A stretch of DNA of 64,000 nt from Maribellus luteus (GTDB lineage Bacteria; Bacteroidota; Bacteroidia; Bacteroidales; Prolixibacteraceae), in contig NZ_QWGR01000011.1 in NCBI RefSeq assembly GCF_003576475.1, positions 92,354 through 156,353 of the forward strand. The letters run 5' to 3'. Each line of letters starts with the position of its first letter. The first letter of the stretch is position 1. Positions 8,124-17,350 of this stretch are shown one piece after another. The position numbers and the translations under genes are program-made. The notes under the pieces were generated by a model that worked only from the letters and a program-made list of their open reading frames with translations, was not told where the DNA came from and made no database searches.

Positions 8124-11100
8124 ATGAAAAAAATTGCGATTCTTTTATCGATTCTCTTTTTCATGGGGAATTTGGTGAATGCTCAAACGAAGAGTTTAAC
8201 CGGTACGGTTACTTCTGCTGAGGATAATATGCCAATACCCGGAGTATCGGTTTCAGTAAAGGGAACAACCCTTGGAACAGTTACCAATCTGGATGGTCTG
8301 TTTGAATTGACTGTTCCGAATGATGCTAGATATTTACTATTTAGCTTTATCGGGATGAAAAATCTCGAAGTTGAAATTGGTTCACAAACCAATTTTGCCG
8401 TGAAGATGGAAAATGCGATTATTGGAGTTGACGAGGTGGTTGTTACCGCTCTTGGCATTTCCAGAGAAAGGAAATCTTTAGGCTACTCTGTGCAGCAAGT
8501 AGGTGGAGAAGAAATCAGCACAATAAAAGGAGCTGATTTTACCTCGGCCCTTTCAGGTAAAGTTGCCGGGCTTGACATAAAAACAAACACAAACTTTGGT
8601 GGATCTACAAACGTTATCGTTCGTGGATCAGCTTCATTAACTGGAAACAACCAGGCTTTGTTTGTTGTCGACGGAGTGCCGATTGACAATACCATTATGA
8701 ATGATTCGTATCAGAAAAGAGGAGGCCGTGGATACGACTACGGTAGCACTGCTTCTGATATTAATCCTAATGATATTGAGTCGATTTCGGTATTAAAAGG
8801 AGCAGCGGCGACTGCCCTTTACGGATCGAGAGCTGCGAATGGAGTGATTCTTATAACAACTAAAAAGGGAGCTAAAGGGAAAAACCTGGGGGTATCTTAT
8901 ACCGGAAATGTTACCCTTGGATTTGTAGATAAAAGTACATTCCCTGAGTACCAAAAAGAATACGGTGCCGGTTATGGTTTAGACTGGTACAGTGATTCAG
9001 ATTATCCGGGACTTGAGTACTGGGACTGGAACGATGACGGGACTGATGAATACATTGTTCCTACTTATGAAGATGCATCAATGGGAGAACCTTTCGATGC
9101 AGGTTTAAATGTTTACCAATGGAATGCATTCTGGCCTGGCTTAGATACCTACGGTAAAGCAACACCTTGGGTGGCTGCTAAAAACGATCCGATCGAATTT
9201 TTTGAAACGGCAACTACGAAGTCTAACTCAATTCAGGTTACTGGCGGCAGCGATAATTTAACCTACCGGTTTTCTTACCAGAATCTGCAGCAAGGTGGTA
9301 TTATGCCAAACAGTGAGCTGGATAAAAACAATTTTAGCTTTTCCGGTAGTTACGATATTACCTCTAAATTGAAAGTGTCGTCTTTTGCCAATTTCATTAA
9401 AACCGAAACGAAAGGAAGAAACATTACCGGTTATTCTGGCAACCTGATTTCAGGGTTCCGCCAGTGGTGGCAAACCAATGTTGATATTCTTGAGCAGAAA
9501 AGGGCATATGAGCAATTGGGGGTAAATGTTACCTGGAACATGAACGAGCCAGGCGATACCAGCCCGGCCTATTGGAATAACCCATATTGGCAACGTTACC
9601 GGAACTATCAAACCGACTCACGTAGCCGCTTCATCGGTTATACCAAGTTCGATTGGCAAGTTGCCGACTTCCTGACATTTACGGGGCGTGTATCTGTAGA
9701 TTATTATTCTTTCCTTGAAGAAGAGAGACTTGCTGTAGGTTCCATTGCAGAGGCTTTTGGTGTTGGGTATAACGATACATCGTCGGGTTATTCGGTGAAA
9801 AGAGGTGACTTTTCGGAGTACAACTTCGATTTGATGGCCAATTTCAATAAAGACATTACCGAGAAGTTGAACTTAGCAGGTTTGGTAGGTACAAACATTC
9901 GTAAACAAAACTCTTCCGATTTTTGGGCGTCCACAAACGGCGGTTTGGCAGTTGAAGGAATTTATTCGCTTGCCAATACAGCATCTCCGTTGGAATTGCC
10001 GATAGAGCATGCACCAAAGATCCAGGTGAATGGTTATTTTGCAAATGCATCATTGGGGTACAACGATATTTTATTTCTTGAAGGTTCGGTTCGTGTTGAC
10101 CAGGCTTCTACTTTGCCCAAAGACAATCAGACTTATGTGTATCCATCAGCTACCGGTAGCTTTATTTTTACAAAGTTCATTGATAAAGATTGGTTTAGCT
10201 TTGGTAAAGTGCGTTTAAACTATGCTGAAGTGGGTAACGATGCTCCTTTTGCCAGTTTATTTAATACTTACGACCAATACTATCCTTTTAGCGGAAATGG
10301 AGTTGCATCAAACAGTAATACAATAAATAATAAAGAGTTAAAATCGGAAAGGACAAAAAGTTTGGAAGCAGGTTTAACTCTGAACTTTGTGAAAAACCGC
10401 TTGGGTCTTGATTTGGCTATCTACGACAACAGAACCGTTGATCAGATTATGCCGGCAGCAATTTCCTATGCTACAGGTTCGAGCTTCAAATTCGTAAATG
10501 CCGGAGAAGTTAGCAATAAAGGTGTTGAAATAATGCTGAATGCAACACCTGTAAAACAACGTGGTTTTACATGGGATGTAGCCCTAAACTGGTCGAAAAA
10601 TAAAAACAAGGTTATTGACCTGGCTGAAGGTTTGGAGAAATTGCAACTTGCTGATTTGCAGGGAGGTGTTACTGTTAATGCTGTAAAAGGCCAAGCTATG
10701 GGAACCATTCATGGTACTGACTTTGTTTACTATAATGACATTAAAGATGAAGCCCACCGGATTGTAACGGATGGGTATTACGATGTTAGCGCATCAGACC
10801 AGATCATTGGAGATGTAAACCCGGATTGGATTGGCGGTCTCCGTAATACGTTCAGTTATAAAAATCTTAGACTTAGTTTCTTAATCGACTGGAAACATGG
10901 TGGAGATGTATTCTCGTTAGACCATTGGTACGGTTCGTCTACAGGTTTGTATAAGGAAAGTGCAGGTTTGAACGACCTTGGAAACCCCGTACGTAATTAT
11001 GTCGCTGATGGTGGTGGTGTGATACTTAAAGGAGTAACTGCTGACGGCGCACCAAATACGGTACGTTCAGAAGATATGGGAACGTATTATACGCCTGTTG

Positions 11101-11381
11101 GATCATATTATGCGCCCAATGCTTTGTTTATTTACGACGCCAGCTATGTGAAGTTGAGAGAATTGTCGGTTACTTATAACTTGCCTAAATCACTTTTTGA
11201 TAACATCTTTATTCAGGACGCTTCAATTGCATTGGTTGGTTCAAACTTGTGGATTATTCATAAAAACCTTCCTTACGCAGATCCGGAGACTTCTCAAGGT
11301 GCAGGAAATATTCAAGGTTGGCAAAGTGGTGTAATGCCATCAACGCGCAATATTGGTTTTACATTAAATGTTAATTTTTAA
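8124..11381 (+). CDS. SusC/RagA-family TonB-linked outer-membrane transporter (second locus)
   Basis: 1085 residues from ATG 8124. An upstream in-frame ATG at 8052 would add 24 residues before the signal peptide; 8124 is chosen because MKKIAILLSIL is the start of a clear signal peptide (1-21, cut after NAQ) and matches the other SusC exactly. Order: signal peptide, carboxypeptidase-D regulatory-like domain (about 23-100), VDEVVVTALG signature, plug ending in ALYGSRAANGVILITTK, and a barrel with terminus IGFTLNVNF. There is no STN domain. The SusD partner begins 12 bases downstream. It is clearly related to the first SusC but diverged through the barrel, so the pairs probably import different ligands. 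Confidence 0.93.
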   Translation: MKKIAILLSILFFMGNLVNAQTKSLTGTVTSAEDNMPIPGVSVSVKGTTLGTVTNLDGLFELTVPNDARYLLFSFIGMKNLEVEIGSQTNFAVKMENAIIGVDEVVVTALGISRERKSLGYSVQQVGGEEISTIKGADFTSALSGKVAGLDIKTNTNFGGSTNVIVRGSASLTGNNQALFVVDGVPIDNTIMNDSYQKRGGRGYDYGSTASDINPNDIESISVLKGAAATALYGSRAANGVILITTKKGAKGKNLGVSYTGNVTLGFVDKSTFPEYQKEYGAGYGLDWYSDSDYPGLEYWDWNDDGTDEYIVPTYEDASMGEPFDAGLNVYQWNAFWPGLDTYGKATPWVAAKNDPIEFFETATTKSNSIQVTGGSDNLTYRFSYQNLQQGGIMPNSELDKNNFSFSGSYDITSKLKVSSFANFIKTETKGRNITGYSGNLISGFRQWWQTNVDILEQKRAYEQLGVNVTWNMNEPGDTSPAYWNNPYWQRYRNYQTDSRSRFIGYTKFDWQVADFLTFTGRVSVDYYSFLEEERLAVGSIAEAFGVGYNDTSSGYSVKRGDFSEYNFDLMANFNKDITEKLNLAGLVGTNIRKQNSSDFWASTNGGLAVEGIYSLANTASPLELPIEHAPKIQVNGYFANASLGYNDILFLEGSVRVDQASTLPKDNQTYVYPSATGSFIFTKFIDKDWFSFGKVRLNYAEVGNDAPFASLFNTYDQYYPFSGNGVASNSNTINNKELKSERTKSLEAGLTLNFVKNRLGLDLAIYDNRTVDQIMPAAISYATGSSFKFVNAGEVSNKGVEIMLNATPVKQRGFTWDVALNWSKNKNKVIDLAEGLEKLQLADLQGGVTVNAVKGQAMGTIHGTDFVYYNDIKDEAHRIVTDGYYDVSASDQIIGDVNPDWIGGLRNTFSYKNLRLSFLIDWKHGGDVFSLDHWYGSSTGLYKESAGLNDLGNPVRNYVADGGGVILKGVTADGAPNTVRSEDMGTYYTPVGSYYAPNALFIYDASYVKLRELSVTYNLPKSLFDNIFIQDASIALVGSNLWIIHKNLPYADPETSQGAGNIQGWQSGVMPSTRNIGFTLNVNF

Positions 11382-11393
11382 TACGTTGTAAAA

Positions 11394-12842
11394 ATGAGAA
11401 ATAGAAAATTATATATAGTTGTACTTTTTCTGGGGTTTCTGTTTGCATGTACTGATGATTTCACAGAAATGAACGTTGACACGACCCGGCCGGAAGAAGT
11501 AAGTGCAAGCGTTTTGCTTACCAATGCACAAATAGAAATTATTGATCAACTATCCAGTACAAACGTTAATTACAATATTTGGAAGCTGATGGCCCAGTAT
11601 TGGACAGAGCGTTCGTACAGGGATGAAGCGAACTATAACATTACAAGCCGTGAAATTCCGGAACAGATTTTCAGGGTGTTTTATGCTGCTTTATACGATT
11701 TAAAAGATGCGTATGAAATTATTGACGGGCAGACGCTTACTGAGCCTAACCTGGAGTCAAAGCAGGCTGTGAAGGCAAATCAGCTGGCAGTTATTGAATT
11801 GGTAAATGTTTTTGTATACCAACGTTTGGTGGATATTTTTGGTGATATCCCTTATAGCGAAGCTTTAGACAAGGATAATTACACGCCCGCCTATGATGAT
11901 GCGCAAACAATCTATAAAGATTTAATTGCCCGTGCCGAAGCCGCTGTCGCTGCCCTTGATGATTCTGATGAAAGTTTTGGTACGGCTGATTTGATTTATG
12001 ACGGAGATGTGGCATCCTGGATTAAATTCGGACATAGCTTATTGGTGAAGCTGGGTATTGGTATTGCCGATGGTCCCTTGTCTGCTTTAGGGAAATCAAC
12101 CGTCGAAGCACATTATGATGGTGTTTTTGCCAGTCAAAGCGAAAGTGCATTCTTCCCGTACGAAAAATCATTGCCTTATGTAAATGAACTTTACAATGAT
12201 TTGGTAGCCAGTGGACGTCATGATTTTGTGATGGTTACGGGTATGGTTGATTTAATGAGAACCATTGAAGACCCCAGGATTGACAATTACTTTGATAATC
12301 TTGAGACCGGTATTACGACCGATTACGGTGCATCTGGCGGTTCGTACAGTACAAAAGTACATTACGATGCAGCCTTGGAAGAACCCGATTTCCCTGGCTT
12401 CTTCATGACTTTTGATGAGGTTCAGTTCTACCTGGCCGAAGCTGCTGCCCGTAATTGGAATGTGGGTGCCGACGCTGAAACCTACTATAATGCAGGTGTT
12501 ACGGCTTCCATTATACAATGGGGAGGTACAGAGGCTGAAGCTGAAACCTATTTAGCTTCACAATCCTATTCTTCCTATGACGTATGGAAAGATGCGATTG
12601 GTACACAAGCCTGGTTGGCCATGTATACCAGAGGCTTTATTGGTTATACTTTCTGGCGGAGATTGGATTACCCGTCAGTATTGGTAATGCCTCCAAGCCC
12701 TCCAACCGGTGTTACATCTATTCCGGTTCGTTTTACTTACCCAACAAACGAACAGCAATACAACTCAACAAACTATGCCGCTGCAGCCGCAGCTATTGGT
12801 GGTGATAAAATGAGTACAAAATTGTTCTGGGATATTTATTAG
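11394..12842 (+). CDS. SusD/RagB-like outer-membrane lipoprotein (second locus)
   Basis: 482 residues; the signal peptide ends FLFAC (Cys19) followed by TDDFTEMNVDTTRP, the typical SusD-like beginning. Conserved stretches include VYQRLVDIFGDIPYSEAL, a counterpart of the LATLTDLMGDVPWTEAL segment in the first SusD, and a C-terminal AWLAMYTRGFIGYTFWRR region. Predicted partner and lid of the SusC barrel encoded just upstream. The operon ends at the strong terminator 22 bases downstream; there is no third lipoprotein, unlike the first locus. Confidence 0.9.
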   Translation: MRNRKLYIVVLFLGFLFACTDDFTEMNVDTTRPEEVSASVLLTNAQIEIIDQLSSTNVNYNIWKLMAQYWTERSYRDEANYNITSREIPEQIFRVFYAALYDLKDAYEIIDGQTLTEPNLESKQAVKANQLAVIELVNVFVYQRLVDIFGDIPYSEALDKDNYTPAYDDAQTIYKDLIARAEAAVAALDDSDESFGTADLIYDGDVASWIKFGHSLLVKLGIGIADGPLSALGKSTVEAHYDGVFASQSESAFFPYEKSLPYVNELYNDLVASGRHDFVMVTGMVDLMRTIEDPRIDNYFDNLETGITTDYGASGGSYSTKVHYDAALEEPDFPGFFMTFDEVQFYLAEAAARNWNVGADAETYYNAGVTASIIQWGGTEAEAETYLASQSYSSYDVWKDAIGTQAWLAMYTRGFIGYTFWRRLDYPSVLVMPPSPPTGVTSIPVRFTYPTNEQQYNSTNYAAAAAAIGGDKMSTKLFWDIY

Positions 12843-12864
12843 AGATAATAAACATACAAATTAT

Positions 12865-12896
12865 AAAAAAGCTGCCTCGCCAGGCAGCTTTTTTAT
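12865..12896 (+). terminator. Intrinsic terminator of the second SusC/SusD operon
   Basis: AAGCTGCCT and AGGCAGCTT arms around CGCC, preceded by an A-run and followed by six T; a textbook hairpin that may work on both strands. Confidence 0.85.
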
Positions 12897-13153
12897 TGTT
12901 TCTTCGGTCCGAAAAGTACTTCCATGTCAGGCCCTTTTTCTACAAAACGTTTTATCGGGAAGGGCTGATTCGAAAGTCAAACGACTGGCCTGAGTTTATC
13001 CTACACCTGCTGCAACGGCACGAAAAACTGTTGCAATAAGCCAATCCTCGCAAGTCTAGCTGTCTGGCGACGCCGTTATGGCAATCCCTGACAATCGAGA
13101 GACGCAATCGGGTTATTTCTAATTCTTTTAATCAGACCACAGTAATCCCGACA
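12897..13153. other. Gene-free stretch after the terminator
   Basis: Together with the terminator this forms the 311-base gap between the SusD gene and the convergent PurF-like gene. I see no open frame, repeat or further hairpin in it. Confidence 0.5.
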
Positions 13154-14575
13154 CTAAAAATGACTCGAGCCGTCCCAGCAGTGCGTGCAAAGTTTTTCTT
13201 TCGGAAGTCCAATTGCTTCCACCAAATCCTCTAATTTCTGAAATTTCAGCGTTGTCAGGTTCAGGTTTTTGCAGATTTGCTCCACCATTGCCTGGTGCTT
13301 GGGCGAATTGCTGTCAGAATACTCCGACATGTCGTAGCCAATCATCTCTTCTTCCGTTTTATTCTCAAGCTGGGCAACAGCCTTGTAAGTTGCCAGGTCG
13401 AAGTTGGAACGCGAACGGCTGAAGTTCAGAAATTCGCACGGATAGGTGAGGGGAGGACAGGCAATGCGCACGTGTACTTCGCTGATTCCGGCAGCATGCA
13501 GGTCGGTTACATTGTCCTTCAGCTGGGTTCCGCGAACAATTGAGTCGTCGAGAAATACGCCGCTGTTTCCTTTCAGAATTGAATTATTCGGAATCAGTTT
13601 CATTTTGGCCACCAAATCGCGCATGTTTTGGTTTTGAGGCATAAAGCTTCGCGGCCAGGTGGGGGTGTATTTCGAGTAGGGGCGTTTGAGCGGGATTCGC
13701 TTTTCGTTGCTGTAGCCCATCGCATGTCCGACTCCTGAATCCGGAATTCCGGCCACAAAATCGGCCTTTGCATTGTCGTCTTTTGCAAGGGCAGCACCAC
13801 AACGGTAGCGGCTTTCGTCCACATTTATTCCTTCGTAAAACGATGGCGGATATCCGTAATACACCCACAGAAACGAGCAAATCTGCATTTTTTCGCTGGG
13901 TTTGCGCAACTGTTCGCAACCGTCGGCAGTTACCGAAACAATTTCTCCCGGACCAAGGTATTTTTCTACTTCGTAGCCCAGGTTGGGGAATGCACAGGTT
14001 TCAAAAGTTAAGCCGTAGCCGTTTTCTTTTTTCCCAACGATAATGGGAGTTCGGCCCAGTTTGTCGCGCGCTGCAATAATTCCGTTTTCGGTCAGGATCA
14101 TCATCGAGCAAGATCCTTTAATACGCTTGAAAACATTTTCAATACCGGCCACAAAATCCTCGCCTTCGGCAATCAGCATGGCCACTAATTCGGTAGGATT
14201 CACCGAGCCCTGGCTGGTTTCCGAAAAAGTGCGGCGCATTTGCATAAACTGCTCTTCCAGCTCATCAATGTTTACAATTTTGCTTACCGTTGCCACTGCA
14301 AAGCGGCCCAGATGAGAAGTTACCAGTATGGGTTGCGCTTCGCTGTCGCTGATTACGCCAATACCGCAATTGCCTTTGAATCCGGCAATGTCATTTTCAA
14401 ATTTGTTTCTGAAATAGCCATCTTCGAGGCTGTGAATAGCCCGTTGAAATCCTTTTTCAGAACAGTGAAAGGCCATACCGGCCCGTTTGGTTCCCAGGTG
14501 GGAATGATAATCGGTGCCGTAAAACACATCGGCCACACAGTCGTTTTTCAAGACACTACCAAAAAATCCGCTCAT
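13154..14575 (-). CDS. PurF-like amidophosphoribosyltransferase homologue without catalytic Cys1
   Basis: 473 residues from ATG 14575, where MSGFFGSV aligns with the normal start of this family; an ATG further upstream would add 25 unlikely residues. An N-terminal Ntn glutaminase-like domain (about 1-240) includes HLGTKRAG. The phosphoribosyltransferase domain follows, with the PRPP loop FLDDSIVRGTQ at 341-351. Real PurF proteins begin Met-Cys and use that Cys to hydrolyse glutamine; here residue 2 is Ser. PurF makes phosphoribosylamine, the first step of purine synthesis, but this protein may use ammonia, act as a regulator, or do something else. Similar glutaminase-altered homologues occur in Bacteroidota beside a normal purF. 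It reads toward the SusD gene and stands alone. Confidence 0.75.
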   Translation of the reverse strand: MSGFFGSVLKNDCVADVFYGTDYHSHLGTKRAGMAFHCSEKGFQRAIHSLEDGYFRNKFENDIAGFKGNCGIGVISDSEAQPILVTSHLGRFAVATVSKIVNIDELEEQFMQMRRTFSETSQGSVNPTELVAMLIAEGEDFVAGIENVFKRIKGSCSMMILTENGIIAARDKLGRTPIIVGKKENGYGLTFETCAFPNLGYEVEKYLGPGEIVSVTADGCEQLRKPSEKMQICSFLWVYYGYPPSFYEGINVDESRYRCGAALAKDDNAKADFVAGIPDSGVGHAMGYSNEKRIPLKRPYSKYTPTWPRSFMPQNQNMRDLVAKMKLIPNNSILKGNSGVFLDDSIVRGTQLKDNVTDLHAAGISEVHVRIACPPLTYPCEFLNFSRSRSNFDLATYKAVAQLENKTEEEMIGYDMSEYSDSNSPKHQAMVEQICKNLNLTTLKFQKLEDLVEAIGLPKEKLCTHCWDGSSHF

Positions 14576-14784
14576 GAGATAGTTGTTTTTGTTGTCAAAA
14601 GTTTTTGATGAGAGGGCAAAAGTATTAGAAATGTAGTTGCCCGAAAGCAAAGGTTAATAAGAGAAGGTGAATTGTTAATAGAAATATGACGGCTATGGAA
14701 CAAAAACGCGGATCAATGGCGTTTAAACTGACACTGAAAGTGTCGGAACTTAACAGCGCGCTACGAAGTGCCGGGTAAGCTGTC

Positions 14785-15001
14785 CCTTGTAAGATTTTTG
14801 GTCGCCCTGTGTTTAGGTCGGGCGCCCTGTTGGATCTTGACCCTTCCTGTTGCATTTTTGGCACTTCCAGTTAAACAGGACGGGAAAAATTTGTATAGGA
14901 TTTGAAAAAAAACTTACAGGGCGATAAAAAAACTTACAGGACGTTCCAAAAATCTACAGGAATGCGAAAAATGACTACAGGGAGGCAAAAAAGTTAACAG
15001 G
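14785..15001. repeat. Inverted array of helically phased 20-21 bp degenerate repeats
   Basis: On the plus strand CCTGT-type half-sites end at 14790, 14810, 14830, 14850 and 14871 (steps 20, 20, 20, 21). After a short centre, ACAGG-type half-sites start at 14875, 14895, 14916, 14936, 14956, 14977 and 14997 (steps 20, 21, 20, 20, 21, 20). Units typically carry an A5-A8 tract, as in GGGCGATAAAAAAACTTACA. The right array is therefore an inverted counterpart of the left one, with two-helical-turn spacing. It lies in the 535-base gap between the divergent PurF-like and peptidase genes; 14576-14784 holds no gene. Possible multi-site protein binding region or bent DNA. Confidence 0.65.
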
Positions 15002-15110
15002 ACTGCTTTTCACTTAGATTGGCATATGGGTTTTCTTTTATACCCTGCCAACAAGGAAGAGAAATTATGTTTATTTTTAGAAAGCTAGAAACCTAAAATT
15101 TCCCAATACA

Positions 15111-16928
15111 TTGAGAATAAAACTAATTATACTATTGTCATTATTTGTAGTAAGCTGTCAACCTAAAAACAAGACTTACCAAGCTGACTTTGACAATGCG
15201 CCTGATTCAGGGACACATACAGAAATGCCGGAATTAACAGATGACTTAATTCAGAACCTGGCTTTATTGGGCAAAATTTGGGGTTTTTTAAAGTATCATC
15301 ACCCTGAAGTTGGAAAAGGTAAATATGATTGGGATGATGAACTGTTTCAGATTTTGCCAGAGTATATAAACGTAAACAGTACCAGGTATCGGGACAAAGC
15401 ATTACTTCGATGGATAGAAAGATACGGTGAATTGCCTGAATGTACTTCCAGTAAAGAAACAACTGCCTGTGCTTATCAGAAACCTGACTTTTTATGGGTT
15501 GAAAACGGAAATATCAGTGCTGCCTTAAAAGAAAAGATAAAAAAAATCTATCAGAACAGGCACCAGGGAACTCATTGCTATATTAAGAAGGCGTATCATG
15601 ATGGTAATCCAGAATTTTTAAACGAAGAACCTTATTCAACTTCTTTCCCCGACAAAAATCTTCGGTTATTGGCCTTGTATCGGTACTGGAACATCATCCA
15701 ATATTTTTTTCCATATAAATATTTAACGGATAAGAAATGGGATGAAGTATTGAGAGAATATATCCCTGTATTCATAAACGCAAAATCGGCATTGGAATAT
15801 CAATTGGCCATACTTCAACTTGCAGCCGAGACCAATGATACGCACGCAAGATTTCTTATGGGAGCAGATGAAATTGGCTTTTTGAGAGGGACAAGGTACG
15901 CACCTCTTCGGACAAATGAAATAGACTCATTGAGAGGGACAAAGTATGCACCTTTTCGGGTTCGGTTTATTGAAAACAACCTAACGGTTATTGACTATTT
16001 CAAACCGAGATTGAAAGAAACTACAGGTTTGGAAATTGGCGACTTCATAACTCATATAGACAGCAAAAAGATAGAGTATATCATCGACAGTATCAAAGCA
16101 TATTATCCGGCATCGAACGAAGCAGCAAGAATGTATTACATGGCAACGGATTTGGTACGTTCGAATAATAATTCAATTCATATCGTTTATAATTCTTCCG
16201 GAGTAATAAAGGAAAAAGAGTTAACGATGTACCAAAGGTCTGATTTGAATATGGACGAACCAAATAGCAAATTGTCTTATGATAGTATAATGCTTGATAA
16301 TGATTCGATGTTTATCGGATATATTACACTAGCAACCATCAAAGACACAGAAATATCGCATATTAAAAAGTCTTTTATGAATGCAAAAGGTATCATCATT
16401 GATATTCGGAATTATCCTGCTTCTCGTGTGGACTTTTCATTGGGTGAATTTTTTACTTCGAAAAGAAAGCCTTTTGTGAAATTTACAACAGGAAATTTAA
16501 ATAATCCGGGAGAATTCAATTTTAGTAATAATGTTTATTTTTTAAATTATAAGGTAGGAAACCGTAATAGCTTTTTTGATTTTGAAAAACCTATATCCGA
16601 AAATTATTTTCAAGGAAAATTAGTCGTCCTTGTAAATGAAGAAACCATAAGTCTAGCCGAACTTACTGCTATGGCATTCAGGGCTGGAGATAATACGGTT
16701 GTAATTGGCAGCCAGACGCAAGGAGCTGACGGAAATATATCATTTATCCCTTTACCTGGCGGATTAAAAGCCGGGATTTCAGGTATTGGTGTTTATTATC
16801 CTGATGGGAGAGGAACTCAGCGTATTGGCATAGTTCCGGATATTGAGGTAAAACCTACTATTCAGGGGATTAGGGAAGGAAGAGATGAACCCTTGGAAAA
16901 GGCAATTGAATTGATACAAAAAGAGTAG
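15111..16928 (+). CDS. S41-family peptidase lipoprotein
   Basis: 605 residues. The signal peptide ends VVSC (Cys16), giving a lipoprotein. The N-terminal half (about 45-240) is helical and matches the region before the protease in related Bacteroidota proteins. A PDZ-like section (about 290-375) includes GLEIGDFITHID. The C-terminal S41 protease core contains NEETISLAELTAMAF with predicted nucleophile Ser514, then GSQTQGADG and the ending IGIVPDIEVKPT. S41 (tail-specific/CtpA-like) peptidases cut C-terminal ends of secreted proteins. A 16-residue duplication lies around 252-283. It appears to be a single gene; no substrate can be named. Confidence 0.82.
   Translation: MRIKLIILLSLFVVSCQPKNKTYQADFDNAPDSGTHTEMPELTDDLIQNLALLGKIWGFLKYHHPEVGKGKYDWDDELFQILPEYINVNSTRYRDKALLRWIERYGELPECTSSKETTACAYQKPDFLWVENGNISAALKEKIKKIYQNRHQGTHCYIKKAYHDGNPEFLNEEPYSTSFPDKNLRLLALYRYWNIIQYFFPYKYLTDKKWDEVLREYIPVFINAKSALEYQLAILQLAAETNDTHARFLMGADEIGFLRGTRYAPLRTNEIDSLRGTKYAPFRVRFIENNLTVIDYFKPRLKETTGLEIGDFITHIDSKKIEYIIDSIKAYYPASNEAARMYYMATDLVRSNNNSIHIVYNSSGVIKEKELTMYQRSDLNMDEPNSKLSYDSIMLDNDSMFIGYITLATIKDTEISHIKKSFMNAKGIIIDIRNYPASRVDFSLGEFFTSKRKPFVKFTTGNLNNPGEFNFSNNVYFLNYKVGNRNSFFDFEKPISENYFQGKLVVLVNEETISLAELTAMAFRAGDNTVVIGSQTQGADGNISFIPLPGGLKAGISGIGVYYPDGRGTQRIGIVPDIEVKPTIQGIREGRDEPLEKAIELIQKE
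15864..15959 (+). repeat. In-frame 48-bp tandem duplication in the S41 peptidase gene
   Basis: Units 15864-15911 and 15912-15959 are 48 bp each. They encode ADEIGFLRGTRYAPLR and TNEIDSLRGTKYAPFR. The last 30 bases of each unit differ at only three positions. Confidence 0.85.
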
Positions 16929-17059
16929 AAACCAGCTGATAGCAATGAAGTATTCCGGTTTTCTGCACAGCCAAGCCTGTATCCGCGTTAGCAAGACGGT
17001 AAATTTTGTTAACGTAGCCGGTTATAATCTTAGTGATTAAAAATTTGTACTTTTGAAAT

Positions 17060-17350
17060 ATGAGAAGTTTACAGGAAATCAAGAATACATTGAGTAATCA
17101 TAAAAGCCGGTTATTCAAGGATTATCCCATAAAATCAATGGCGATTTTTGGTTCTTATTCGCGTAGGGAACAGAACGACTCCAGTGATTTAGATATTCTT
17201 GTGGAGTTTTCAGACAAAATTGGCATTCGATTCATTGATTTGGCGGAAGATTTGGAAGAAATAGTAGGGGTTAAGGTTGATCTGGTGTCAAGAAAAGGAA
17301 TAAAAGAGAAGTACCTGGAATCCATCAATTCTGATTTAATTTATGTCTAA
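17060..17350 (+). CDS. mntA: MntA-like nucleotidyltransferase antitoxin
   Basis: 96 residues with the minimal nucleotidyltransferase signature: GS at 31-32 within IFGSYSRRE, and the metal-binding pair Asp43/Asp45 in SSDLDILVEF. Proteins of this size beside HepT are antitoxins that AMPylate or otherwise modify a tyrosine of the HepT RNase. It overlaps the downstream gene by 8 bases, as is usual for the pair, implying translational coupling. A short intergenic region (131 bases) separates it from the peptidase gene. Confidence 0.85.
   Translation: MRSLQEIKNTLSNHKSRLFKDYPIKSMAIFGSYSRREQNDSSDLDILVEFSDKIGIRFIDLAEDLEEIVGVKVDLVSRKGIKEKYLESINSDLIYV

Noticed and set aside
12897..13153. Decayed gene between SusD and the PurF-like gene
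   Set aside because: No recognisable protein fragment in any frame.
14785..15001. CRISPR array
   Set aside because: Units are 20-21 bp, degenerate, with no strictly conserved repeat or separate spacers and no cas genes.
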